The notes below the pieces were generated by a model. The model saw only the letters and a program-made list of their open reading frames with translations. It had not been told where the DNA came from and searched no databases. A stretch of 64,000 bases of DNA from Polyangium mundeleinium (GTDB lineage Bacteria; Myxococcota_A; Polyangia; Polyangiales; Polyangiaceae): the NCBI RefSeq assembly GCF_028369105.1, contig NZ_JAQNDO010000001.1, positions 12,494,501-12,558,500 of the forward strand. The letters are read 5' to 3'. The first letter of the stretch is position 1. Each line of letters opens with the position of its first letter. Positions 1 through 8,342 of this stretch are shown here, one piece after another. Both the position numbers and the translations under genes were made by a program.

Positions 1-110
1 GCAGAGTGCGGGTTCGGCGCGGCTACGCAGGCGGCGCTGCGCGATCGGTGCGATCACGTTTGCACACCACGTGCCGCGTCATTTCGCAGTACGAGCGAGA
101 TCGGGGAGCG

Positions 111-869
111 CTAGCCGCCGAGGTACGCCGCGCGGACTTCTTCATTCGCCGCGAGCGCCTTCGAATCGCCGGTCATCGCGATCTCGCCGGTACGGAGCAC
201 ATACGCCCGCATGCTGTATTTCAGCGCCAGGCGCGTGTTCTGCTCGACGAGCAGGATGGTCGTCCCGGCCTGCGCGACCCGGGCGATCGCCTCGAAGATG
301 TCCGCGACGAGACGCGGCGCGATGCCGAGCGAGGGCTCGTCGAGCAGGAGCATGGAAGGCCTGGCCATCAGCGCGCGCCCAATCGCGAGCATCTGCTGCT
401 CACCCCCCGAGAGCGTGCCGCCCTCCTGCTTCATGCGCTCGCCGAGCCGCGGGAAGAGGCGCACCACGTCTTCGAGCGTCTCGTCCATCGTCGCCCGGTT
501 CTTGTGGTTCCAGGCGCCGATCTCCAGGTTCTCGCGCACCGTGAGGTTCGGGAAGATCGCGCGGCCCTCGGGGACGAGGGAGATGCCGAGGCTCACCATC
601 TCCTCGGCCGGGACCCCGGCGAGATCCTTGCCGTCGTAGACGACCTTGCCCGCGGCGATCGGCAAGAGCCGCACGATCGTCTTCAGCGTCGTCGTCTTGC
701 CCGCGCCGTTCGCGCCGATCATCGCGACGATCTCGCCGCGGCGCACCTCCAGGCTCACGCCCTTCAGCGCCTTGATGCCGCCGTACGAGACGGCGAGGTT
801 CTCCACGACGAGCAGCGGCTTGCCGGCCTCGGCCGTGGGGGCCTTTCGCGTCGGGTGCGCGGTCTTCAC
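111..869 (-). CDS. livF: Branched-chain amino-acid-type ABC transporter ATPase, LivF
   Basis: One of the two ATPases that drive a LIV-type (hydrophobic amino acid or amide) importer at the inner membrane. The 252-residue product has a Walker A (GANGAGKTTTLKT), the ABC signature LSGGEQQMLAIGRA and a Walker B LLLDEPSLGIAP; length and the SLGIAP ending are typical of LivF. The GTG start at 869 lies in a GTGA overlap with the stop of livG, which implies translational coupling. Longer in-frame starts upstream run through livG and are not credible. It is the last gene of the visible operon livM-livG-livF. No livH permease or periplasmic binding protein lies in the window, so the transporter is incomplete here. 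Family certain; substrate unknown. Confidence 0.93.
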   Translation of the reverse strand: MKTAHPTRKAPTAEAGKPLLVVENLAVSYGGIKALKGVSLEVRRGEIVAMIGANGAGKTTTLKTIVRLLPIAAGKVVYDGKDLAGVPAEEMVSLGISLVPEGRAIFPNLTVRENLEIGAWNHKNRATMDETLEDVVRLFPRLGERMKQEGGTLSGGEQQMLAIGRALMARPSMLLLDEPSLGIAPRLVADIFEAIARVAQAGTTILLVEQNTRLALKYSMRAYVLRTGEIAMTGDSKALAANEEVRAAYLGG

Positions 870-1678
870 GTCGAGGCCTCCTCCTCGGCCGCAGCGGCGA
901 CCGCGGCCTCGTCCGGCGTCTCTTCGCCGAGGTACGCCGCGAGGACCTTGGGGTCCTTGCGGACCTCCTCGGGCGTGCCGTGGGCGATCGTCTCGCCGTG
1001 GTCGAGCACGTGGATCTCCTCGCACACGCCCATGACCACCTGCATGTTGTGCTCGACGAGGATGACCGTCAGATCGAAGCGGTCGCGCAGCCAACGGATC
1101 TGCTTCTTCAGGCCCTCGGCCTCGCCGTAGTTCATGCCCGCGGCCGGCTCGTCGAGCAGCAGGATCTTCGGCTCGAGCATCATCGCGCGGGCGATCTCCA
1201 GCCGGCGCTGGTTGCCGTAGGAGAGCGAGGTCGAGGTCTCGTCCGCGAGTTTGTCGAGGTCGAAGATCGCGAGCAGCTCGATCGCGCGGCGCTGCATCTC
1301 GGCCTCGTCGCGGAAGAAAGCGGGCGAGCGGAGCAGCGCCGAGAACAGGCCCGAGCGCCTGCGGTTCTCGCAGGCGACGAGCACGTTCTCCAGCACGGTG
1401 AGCTGGCCGAAGAGGCGGATGTTCTGGAAGGTGCGCGCGACGCCGCGGCGCGCGATCTGCGCGGGCTTGAGCAGCGAGAGCTCCTCGCCGGCGAAGCGGA
1501 TCGAGCCCGTATCCGGCTTGTAGACGCCGGTCACGAGGTTGAAGACCGTCGTCTTGCCCGCGCCGTTCGGCCCGATGAGGCCGAAGATCGAGCGCTCGGG
1601 CACCTGGAAGGTCACGCCCCCGACAGCGCGCAGGCCGCCGAAGGTCTTGGTCACGCCCTGAAGATCGAGCGCGCTCAC
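866..1678 (-). CDS. livG: Branched-chain amino-acid-type ABC transporter ATPase, LivG
   Basis: Second ATPase of the LIV-type importer. The 270-residue protein carries Walker A GPNGAGKTTVFN, the LivG-style signature LSYGNQRRLEIARAM, Walker B LLLDEPAAGMN, and the H-loop region VILVEHNMQVVMGVCEEI. The C-terminus ends in an Ala/Glu-rich tail that is not part of the usual fold. The GTG start at 1678 overlaps the livM stop as GTGA, so livM, livG and livF look like a translationally coupled set. The longer in-frame extension upstream is low-complexity shadow of livM and is rejected as a start. Confidence 0.93.
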   Translation of the reverse strand: MSALDLQGVTKTFGGLRAVGGVTFQVPERSIFGLIGPNGAGKTTVFNLVTGVYKPDTGSIRFAGEELSLLKPAQIARRGVARTFQNIRLFGQLTVLENVLVACENRRRSGLFSALLRSPAFFRDEAEMQRRAIELLAIFDLDKLADETSTSLSYGNQRRLEIARAMMLEPKILLLDEPAAGMNYGEAEGLKKQIRWLRDRFDLTVILVEHNMQVVMGVCEEIHVLDHGETIAHGTPEEVRKDPKVLAAYLGEETPDEAAVAAAAEEEAST

Positions 1679-2907
1679 TTGTCCCCCTTCCCGGTGAGGG
1701 GCCCGGTCTCGCTCTTCGAATCCGCCTCCACCTCGGTGCGCGCAGGCACGGGCTCGGGCGGAGCGTGGCTGACGCGCTGGCGGGGCTTGCGCCGGAAGAG
1801 CTCGCGCTCGCCGAAGATGCCCTCGGGGCGCAGGATCATGAGGCCGATCAGCACGGACGCGTAGATGACCATGCGCAGCGCGTTGAGGTCGAGCGAGGGG
1901 TAGGCCGCCTGGAGCGCCTGCACCGACTCGAAGCGCTGGAGCTGCTCGATCATCTTCACGGTGAACGTGACGAACACGCCGCCCACGATCGCGCCGGACA
2001 CGCTGCCCGAGCCGCCGAGGATCACCATGGTGATCGCGTCGAACGAGTAGGCGAACGTGAACTGATCGGGCTGGACGGTCGGGTTGCCGTTGCGCATCGA
2101 CGCGAGCATCGCGCCCGCGATGCCGGCCCCGGTCGCCGCGATGACGAACGAGGTCACCTTGTACCGCGTCGGATCGACGCCCACGCTGGCCGTCGCGATC
2201 TCGTCCTCGCGCAGCGCCCGGAGCGCGCGTCCCCAGCCCGAGAACTTCAGCCGCCACGCGATGATCACCGCGACCGCGGCCGCGCCGAAGATCCAGAACG
2301 GGCCGGCGTACTGAGGCACGCCGTTGCGATCCGGCCCCGCGTATCCGTTTTGCCCGCCGAGGTAGGCGAGGAACTGCGCGACCGGCCCCTCGACGTCGCC
2401 GCCCGTCTGCGCTGTCGCGATGACCAGCCGGAAGATCTCGGCGAAGCCGAGCGTGACGATCGCGAGGTAATCGCCGCGGAGCCGGAGGCTCGGCAAGCCC
2501 ACGACGAAGCCGAAGAGCGCGGCCACCGCGCCCGCCGCGAGGATCGCCACGGGCATGACGAGGAACGAGTTCGAGAAGAGGATGTCGTCGACGCCGAGCG
2601 CCTTGTGGATGTGCCCCGCGACGATCGCGGCCGTGTACGCGCCGATCCCGACGAAGCCTGCGTGGCCGATCGAGAACTGCCCCGCCATCCCGTTGATGAC
2701 GTTCAGCGAGAGGGCCACGACGACGTTGACCATGGCGAACAGCACGAGCTGTTGCAGGGCCGCGTCGGGCACGAGCGTGTCGAACGCGAATTCGAGCCCC
2801 ACGACGGCGCCGATGAGGGCCAACGTGACCAGGATGCGGCGCAGGAGGGGGTTGGTCGACGTGGCTCGGCTCGTCCGAGCGCCGTCTCCCAGCGTCGAAG
2901 GGGACAT
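1675..2907 (-). CDS. livM: Branched-chain amino-acid-type ABC transporter permease, LivM
   Basis: Inner-membrane permease of the LIV-type importer (BPD_transp_2 family). It shows many hydrophobic helices, the diagnostic region LNVINGMAGQFSIGHAGFVG near the N-terminus and GGSGSVSGAIVGG in the second half. The ATG at 2907 (MSPSTLGDG) was chosen over the ATG at 2946 because the extra residues look like spacer; neither start has a strong Shine-Dalgarno sequence. A polar tail after the last helix ends in GKGDK. The partner permease LivH is absent from the window; the preceding gene on this strand is an unrelated SspB-like adaptor 58 bases upstream. Confidence 0.9.
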   Translation of the reverse strand: MSPSTLGDGARTSRATSTNPLLRRILVTLALIGAVVGLEFAFDTLVPDAALQQLVLFAMVNVVVALSLNVINGMAGQFSIGHAGFVGIGAYTAAIVAGHIHKALGVDDILFSNSFLVMPVAILAAGAVAALFGFVVGLPSLRLRGDYLAIVTLGFAEIFRLVIATAQTGGDVEGPVAQFLAYLGGQNGYAGPDRNGVPQYAGPFWIFGAAAVAVIIAWRLKFSGWGRALRALREDEIATASVGVDPTRYKVTSFVIAATGAGIAGAMLASMRNGNPTVQPDQFTFAYSFDAITMVILGGSGSVSGAIVGGVFVTFTVKMIEQLQRFESVQALQAAYPSLDLNALRMVIYASVLIGLMILRPEGIFGERELFRRKPRQRVSHAPPEPVPARTEVEADSKSETGPLTGKGDK

Positions 2908-2965
2908 GGGCGGTGGAAAACTCGCGCGACCGGCTCCTACGGTCAAGCAGGAGCGACGCGGGTTC

Positions 2966-3634
2966 TTACTTCACCACCCGCAGGTAGGGCGGCAGCTCGC
3001 GGCGCGGCTTGCGACCTGGTCCCAGCGCGGGCGCGGCCTGCGGGCGCGGAGACTCCGTCGCTTCCACGGTCTTCGGCTCTTCGGTGCTGCTCTCCGCGGC
3101 CGCGGCCGCTTCGCCCGAGGCACCTTCCTTCGCGGCGGCTTCCTCGGGAGGCGCGGCCTGCGCCGGGGCCGGATCCTCGGCGAGCGGCTTGTCCTCGGGC
3201 TCCGGAGGCGCGTCGCCGACCGCGGCGAGCCGGGGGCGCGGCTTCTTCTGCACGGGCTTCTGCGCGTCCTTCGCCTGCTGCTGCGGGGCCTGCATCTGCG
3301 CCACGACCTCGGGCGGGATGTCGGTCGGCCACATCATCCCCCGGCCGTCTTCGCCGACGAGCGCGTAGATCGCGTTCCAGGGCATGAAGCACGAGAAGGG
3401 GGCCCGATCGAACGAGAGCGTGCAGGAGATGCCCTCGTCGTCGACCTTGAGGTCGGGGATCGGGATGAACATGTTGAGCCCGATTTGCAGGACGAGCTGC
3501 GACTTTTCGAGGAAGCGCTTCGGCACCAGCACGCCCGAGCGTCGCGGGTCGAGGTGCACGTACATGCTGGGCCCCTCGAGCAGGGCGAGCGCGACCTCCT
3601 TCTTGGGCGGGAGCTTCTGGTGACCGTCGGACAT
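2966..3634 (-). CDS. sspB: SspB-like ClpXP protease adaptor with C-terminal ClpX-binding tail
   Basis: Probable adaptor delivering ssrA-tagged or other substrates to ClpXP. Residues about 10-110 resemble the SspB fold (VLVPKRFLEKSQLVLQIGL, then FMPWNAIYALVGEDGRG and MMWPTDIPPEV). A long Pro/Ala/Glu-rich linker follows (about 112-213). The last residues, PYLRVVK, match the ClpX-binding XB peptide of E. coli SspB (LRVVK), which is also tethered by a flexible linker. The start at 3634 has a GGAGAAG Shine-Dalgarno directly upstream. At 222 residues it is longer than E. coli SspB (165) because of the linker. It precedes livM on the same strand with a 58-base gap; a functional link is not evident. 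Confidence 0.85.
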   Translation of the reverse strand: MSDGHQKLPPKKEVALALLEGPSMYVHLDPRRSGVLVPKRFLEKSQLVLQIGLNMFIPIPDLKVDDEGISCTLSFDRAPFSCFMPWNAIYALVGEDGRGMMWPTDIPPEVVAQMQAPQQQAKDAQKPVQKKPRPRLAAVGDAPPEPEDKPLAEDPAPAQAAPPEEAAAKEGASGEAAAAAESSTEEPKTVEATESPRPQAAPALGPGRKPRRELPPYLRVVK

Positions 3635-3746
3635 CTTCTCTCCGATACCCTGTAAGCGCGCATCTCGCCAAGCCCGGAATGCGCGTCCGCAAGCCGCGCG
3701 CGCCTGCTCGGAGGCCGGCGCGCGGGCGTTTCAAGACCAAGCAGCC

Positions 3747-6281
3747 TCAGGCGAGGCGCAAGACCTCGGCGTACAGGGTCTCGTAGGCGGAGAGCATCTT
3801 TCCCATCCCGTAGCGTTCTTCGACGAGCGCGCGGCCGGCGGCGCCCATGCGCGCGCGATCGGGGCGCGCCCAGACGCTCCCGATCGCGTCGGCGAGCGCG
3901 GCGGGCTGTCCGGCGGGGACGAGGAGGCCGGTCTCGCCGTCGGCCACGACCTCGGGGTTGCCGCCCACCCGCGTGGCCACGATCGGCAGGCCCGCGGCCG
4001 CGGCTTCGAGGAGCGTGAGGCTCGTGCCCTCCGTGCGCGAGGCGAGCGCGAAGAGGTCGAAGCCGGGCAGGAGCGCGGCCACGTCGTCGCGGTGGCCGAG
4101 GAAGCTCACCGCGCCTTGCAGGCCGAACTTTTTGACCAGCGCTTCGAGCGAAGCGCGCTCGGCTCCGTCACCGACGAGCGTGAGCTGCGCGCCGGGGTGG
4201 CTCGTACGCACGCGCGCGAACGCCGTGATCAGCGTGGCGTGGTCCTTCTCGGCCGAGAGGCGCGCCACGCAGCCCACGTGGAGCACGCCCGCGGGCACGT
4301 CGAGCGCCTGCCTCGCGCGCGGGGCGTCGCCGGGCTTGTAGGCGCGCGTGTCGACGCCGTTGCGGATCGTCACGAGCCGCCGCGCGCTGCCGCGCTCGAT
4401 CTCCAAGGCCACGCGCCGCGCGTCGTCGCTCACGGCCACGATCCGATCCGAGAGCGCCGAGGCCATGCGGTTCGCGATCACGCGCCCGAGGTCGTCCGGG
4501 TAGTTGCGCCCGTGCTTCGTGTGCACCACGCGCGGCCGCTTGCCCGTCACGCGCCGCGCGGCGAGGGCCGCGAGCGCGCCGTGCACGTGCGGGCGCGGGT
4601 TGTGCGTGTGCACGAGATCGATCCCTTCACGACCGAACAGCTCCGAGAGCTCGCCGATCACGCTTGGATCGAGCCCCTGCCCCCGCTTGAGCAGCCGGAG
4701 CGGCACGTCCATCGACGCGAGGCGCGGCGCGAGCTCGCCCGGCTCGTCGAGCGCGACCACCATGGGATCGAAGCGCGATCGATCCATGCCTTGCACGAGG
4801 TCGAGCACCACACGCTCGAGCCCGCCTGCCCGAAGGCCGAGCACCACGTGCGCGACGCGCGTGCGGGGCCTCGGCGTGGCGACGCGCGCGGCGGGCTTGT
4901 CCTCGTTCGCCTTCTTGATCGTCACGCTGCCGAGATCCACGGGCACGTCCGAGACCGTGACCCGATGTTTGCCCGCGGCGGTGAGCGGGATGTCGCGCAC
5001 GAGCTCCACGGTGAGCGGCGCGTTCGCGCCGAGCACGAGCCGCAGGCGCTCGTCGACGAGCTTCGTCACCTCGGGCCCGTAGCTCGGCCCGGGCACGATG
5101 CGCAGCGTCACCGTGCGGTCGGCGCGCTGGTGGACCTGGTAGCGCTCGACCGGCAGGTCCTTGAACAGGAAGGGGATCATCTCGCCGGCGACGATGCGGC
5201 TGTCCTCGCCGATGAGCAGATCGAGCACGCGGCCCTCGACCGAGGCGAGCCGCGGCAGCCCGCGACCACACGCGCAGGCGCCGGCCTTGGCGACGGCCAC
5301 GTCCTCGTTGCGGTAGCGAAGGAAGGGCATCGCGCGGTTGTAGAGATCGGTGAGGAGCACCTCGCCGGGCGTGCCCACGGGGACCGGGCGGCCTCCGCTG
5401 AAAAGCTCGACGAACACGCCCTCGGCGTGCACGTGCAGGCCCTCGTGCCGCTCGCACTCGGCGCCGATCAACATCACCTCGCGGCAGCCGTACCGATCGA
5501 AGACGGGCGCGCCGAACGCGCGCTCGATGACCTCGCGCTGCGGCTCGAAGAGCTTCTCCGCGGAGGTGATGACGCCCCGGGGCGGCGGGATCGTGATGCC
5601 GTGCTCCAGCGCGGCGCGCGCGAGGAGGAAGAGCGGCGTCGTGTAACCGACCACCACGCGCGGCGCGTAGTCGACGATCTCGCGGACCGTGTCGGCGAGC
5701 CGATCGGCGCGCAGGTGGAAGGTCGAGACGTACTTGCGCCGCCAGAACGCCTCGTGCACCGCGCGCTTCGCCGTGGCGAACCCCTTCTTCTCGCCGGGCG
5801 GACGACCCCATACGTGCAGCTCCTTCTCGCCCAGCGCCGCGCCGGCCCAGCCGTCGGCGCGCAGCGCGGCGGCGACACGACGCTCGTACGTCGGGTGATC
5901 GTACGCGAAGCGCACCGGCACGCCGGTCGAGCCTCCGGTCGCACCCTGGTGGAGCCTGCCCACGTGCGACTCGGCGACGAGCTCCTTGCTGTAGAGGCGC
6001 ACGTCTTCCTTCGTCAGGATCGGGAAGGCCGCGAGGTCCGCGGGCGCCTTCACCTGGCTTGCGCGCACGCCGTACTCCGCGAAGCGACGCCGGTAGAAGG
6101 GCACGTTCGTCTCGGCGTGGTGGAGCGCTTCGAGGAGCTTTCGGAACGAGTCTTCGGCGACCTCTTCGGGCGTGCGCCACTGCGACTGTTCGAGCGCGGC
6201 GAGCGCGCGCAACGTGTCGCGCTTCCGGAGGTGGGTCTCGTACAGAGGGAACAGCACGGACTGGAACAGGCTCGCGTACAT
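3747..6281 (-). CDS. Fusion of a CapK/PaaK-like adenylate-forming domain and a GT4 glycosyltransferase
   Basis: An 844-residue two-domain protein. Residues about 1-450 resemble CapK/phenylacetate-CoA-ligase-like enzymes, with the phosphate-binding loop GATGGSTGVPVRF and later FDRYGCREVMLIGAECE and FLRYRNEDVAV. A spacer of about 20 residues follows. From about residue 465 to the end the protein is a GT-B family 4 glycosyltransferase: RVAHVVLGLRAGGLERVV at the start, HTKHGRNYPD, NGVDTRAYKPG, and an EX7E motif (EGTSLTLLE) in the nucleotide-sugar site. The likely role is assembly of a surface polysaccharide or lipid glycoconjugate, by inference from CapK relatives. The ATG at 6281 (MYASLFQ) is preferred over an Arg-rich upstream extension. 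No stop or frameshift lies between the domains, so this is a true fusion. Confidence 0.85.
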   Translation of the reverse strand: MYASLFQSVLFPLYETHLRKRDTLRALAALEQSQWRTPEEVAEDSFRKLLEALHHAETNVPFYRRRFAEYGVRASQVKAPADLAAFPILTKEDVRLYSKELVAESHVGRLHQGATGGSTGVPVRFAYDHPTYERRVAAALRADGWAGAALGEKELHVWGRPPGEKKGFATAKRAVHEAFWRRKYVSTFHLRADRLADTVREIVDYAPRVVVGYTTPLFLLARAALEHGITIPPPRGVITSAEKLFEPQREVIERAFGAPVFDRYGCREVMLIGAECERHEGLHVHAEGVFVELFSGGRPVPVGTPGEVLLTDLYNRAMPFLRYRNEDVAVAKAGACACGRGLPRLASVEGRVLDLLIGEDSRIVAGEMIPFLFKDLPVERYQVHQRADRTVTLRIVPGPSYGPEVTKLVDERLRLVLGANAPLTVELVRDIPLTAAGKHRVTVSDVPVDLGSVTIKKANEDKPAARVATPRPRTRVAHVVLGLRAGGLERVVLDLVQGMDRSRFDPMVVALDEPGELAPRLASMDVPLRLLKRGQGLDPSVIGELSELFGREGIDLVHTHNPRPHVHGALAALAARRVTGKRPRVVHTKHGRNYPDDLGRVIANRMASALSDRIVAVSDDARRVALEIERGSARRLVTIRNGVDTRAYKPGDAPRARQALDVPAGVLHVGCVARLSAEKDHATLITAFARVRTSHPGAQLTLVGDGAERASLEALVKKFGLQGAVSFLGHRDDVAALLPGFDLFALASRTEGTSLTLLEAAAAGLPIVATRVGGNPEVVADGETGLLVPAGQPAALADAIGSVWARPDRARMGAAGRALVEERYGMGKMLSAYETLYAEVLRLA

Positions 6282-6357
6282 CGCACGCGAGCGTCCCCTC
6301 GAAGAGGCCTGCGTCAAGCGCGCGGATGTGCTGGATCCAGCAGGAAATCCGCCTCGA

Positions 6358-7311
6358 TCACGCCCCGGGCGCCTTGCGTGCGTCCGGGTCTTCCAAGGCG
6401 CGCGGCGCGTCCGTCCGGGGCTCGGGTCCGAGGATCGCAACGAGCACGCCCGCGAGGATGATCCCCGCGCCGAGGAGCTCCATCCCCGTAGGTTTGGCGC
6501 CGAGGAACGCCGCGCCGATCACGAGACCGCCGAGCGTCTCGCCGGGCGACACGAGCGCCACGATCGCAGGCGGCAGCGTGCGCGCCGCGGCCTGCACCGA
6601 GGTGTGGCCGAGGATCGTCGGGACGACGGCGATCACCGCCAGGGCCACGAACGACTTCGCGGGCAAGCTCGTCACGCCGTCGAGCGCGCCGAGCGGCGGC
6701 AAGACCACGAAGACCACGAGCGCGGCGACGCCATAGATCAACGAGCCCGCGTGCCGCGCCGGCAACGCATCCTTGATCGAGCGCGCCGCCGCCACGTAAA
6801 GCCCGTACAAGGAGACCGCGCCGAGCACGAAGAGATCGCCCGCCAGCTTGTGCTCACCCGTGCCCGCCGCGCGCCCGATCACCACCGCGCCCACCGTCGC
6901 GAGGAGCACGCCGACCTGCTCGCGGCGCGTCGGCCGCACGCCGTGCACGAGGAACGCAAAGACGACCACGCTGAGCGGTTCGAGCGAGATGAGCGAGACC
7001 GCCGCAGGCAGCGACGTCGCGAAGAGGCCGACCTGGAACAGCGCGAAGTGCGCGCCGAGCATCGCCCCGCACCCGAGGATCCGAAGGCGCACCGAGGAAG
7101 GCAGCGCGCGCGCGTGGCGCACGACGCCCGCCGGATCGAACGCGAAGAGCAAAAGCGACGCGAGGAAGACCCGCCCGAACGCGATGAACAGCGGATGCGC
7201 GGGCTTCGCCACCACCGCCATCGGCGCGCTCACGGCGAAGGAGAGCCCCGCGAGCGTGACGAACAGGGCCGCGCGACCACGCCCCGCGGGTGCCGGGTTC
7301 GCTCCGTTCAC
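6358..7311 (-). CDS. EamA/DMT-superfamily transporter
   Basis: Inner-membrane permease of the drug/metabolite transporter superfamily, 317 residues with about ten hydrophobic helices arranged as two EamA repeats. Typical features are FIAFGRVFLASLLLFAFDP in the first repeat, SLISLEPLSVVVFAFLVHG at its end, and LVSPGETLGGLVIGAAFLG in the second. The GTG start at 7311 forms a GTGA overlap with the stop of the upstream asparaginase gene, so the two are coupled. Substrate cannot be told from sequence; pairing with an asparaginase might suggest amino-acid export, but this is only inference. Confidence 0.88.
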   Translation of the reverse strand: MNGANPAPAGRGRAALFVTLAGLSFAVSAPMAVVAKPAHPLFIAFGRVFLASLLLFAFDPAGVVRHARALPSSVRLRILGCGAMLGAHFALFQVGLFATSLPAAVSLISLEPLSVVVFAFLVHGVRPTRREQVGVLLATVGAVVIGRAAGTGEHKLAGDLFVLGAVSLYGLYVAAARSIKDALPARHAGSLIYGVAALVVFVVLPPLGALDGVTSLPAKSFVALAVIAVVPTILGHTSVQAAARTLPPAIVALVSPGETLGGLVIGAAFLGAKPTGMELLGAGIILAGVLVAILGPEPRTDAPRALEDPDARKAPGA

Positions 7312-8309
7312 AGGCTGATTTCGCCCGCCCACGACGCGGCGAACGCCGCGCGCGCCGCCGAGGTGCGGCCCTCGTTCGCGGCCTCCGCGCGACCGAGCAC
7401 GATCATGAGCTTCGTCAGCGCGGCCTCCGTCGTCATGTCCCCGGCGCCGATCGCCTCCGCCCGCGCGGCCGCGACGCCGCCGTGATACCGCGCAAGATCC
7501 ACGGCGCCGCGCGTCGACTGGCTGACGATCACCACGGGCACGTCCGCCGCGCGCGCCGCTTCGAGCACGGGCACGAGCGAGTTCTCCAGCCGCGGCACGT
7601 TCCCCGCGCCGAACGCCTCGATCACCATGCCGCGCACGCCCGCCGCGAGCGCGCCGTGCAGGAGCCGCGGATCGAGCCCCGGGAACGTACGCACCGCGAG
7701 CACGTGTGGTTCGAGCCGGCCGTCGAACGACGACCTCGGCCGCGGCGCGAGCACATGCGGCGCGAGGTTCACGCCGAGGCCGAGCTCCGCGAGCGGCGGG
7801 CACGCGGGTGAGCCGAAGGCCTTCATCCCCCACGCGTCGAGCTTCGTCGCGCGGCAGCCGCGGAGCAGCTCCGAGTGGAACGCGATGCCCACCTCGGGGA
7901 CCCGCGTCGTCGCCAGATGGCAGGCGTCGACGAGGTTCGTTCGCGCGTCGGTGCGCACGTCCGCGAGCGGCTTCTGCGCGCCCGTGAGGATCACGGGACG
8001 ATCGAGGCCGGGCAAGAGAAACGCGAGCGCGCTCGCGGTATAGGCCATCGTGTCCGTGCCGTGCACGATGACGAAGCCGTCGTACCGATCGAGCGAGGCG
8101 TGCACGGCCTTTGCGAGCTCGACCCAGTGGTGAGGTTGGAAGTCGGCCGAGTCGAGGTTGTAGAGGATCTTCGTCTCGATCTCGGCGAGCTTGCGAAGGA
8201 CGGGCAGCTCCGCGACGAGGTCGCGTGTGTACACGTCGGGTTCGAGCGGCGTCGGATCGCCGCCGCGCATCATGAGCGTCCCCCCCGTGTGGATCAGCAA
8301 GAGCCGCAC
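7308..8309 (-). CDS. ansA: L-asparaginase, type I-like
   Basis: Hydrolyses L-asparagine to aspartate and ammonia. The 333-residue protein opens directly with the catalytic loop HTGGTL (nucleophile Thr11) and has no signal peptide, so it should be cytoplasmic. The second conserved block HGTDTMAYTAS gives Thr85 and Asp86; GAQKPL and the DARTNL region follow as in family members. Length fits type I bacterial asparaginases. The ATG at 8309 gives the usual very short lead before the TGGT loop. The stop codon overlaps the start of the downstream EamA transporter gene. Confidence 0.9.
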   Translation of the reverse strand: MRLLLIHTGGTLMMRGGDPTPLEPDVYTRDLVAELPVLRKLAEIETKILYNLDSADFQPHHWVELAKAVHASLDRYDGFVIVHGTDTMAYTASALAFLLPGLDRPVILTGAQKPLADVRTDARTNLVDACHLATTRVPEVGIAFHSELLRGCRATKLDAWGMKAFGSPACPPLAELGLGVNLAPHVLAPRPRSSFDGRLEPHVLAVRTFPGLDPRLLHGALAAGVRGMVIEAFGAGNVPRLENSLVPVLEAARAADVPVVIVSQSTRGAVDLARYHGGVAAARAEAIGAGDMTTEAALTKLMIVLGRAEAANEGRTSAARAAFAASWAGEISL

Positions 8310-8342
8310 GGGCGCGAGCCTAGCAAACGTTCGGCGTTTGGC

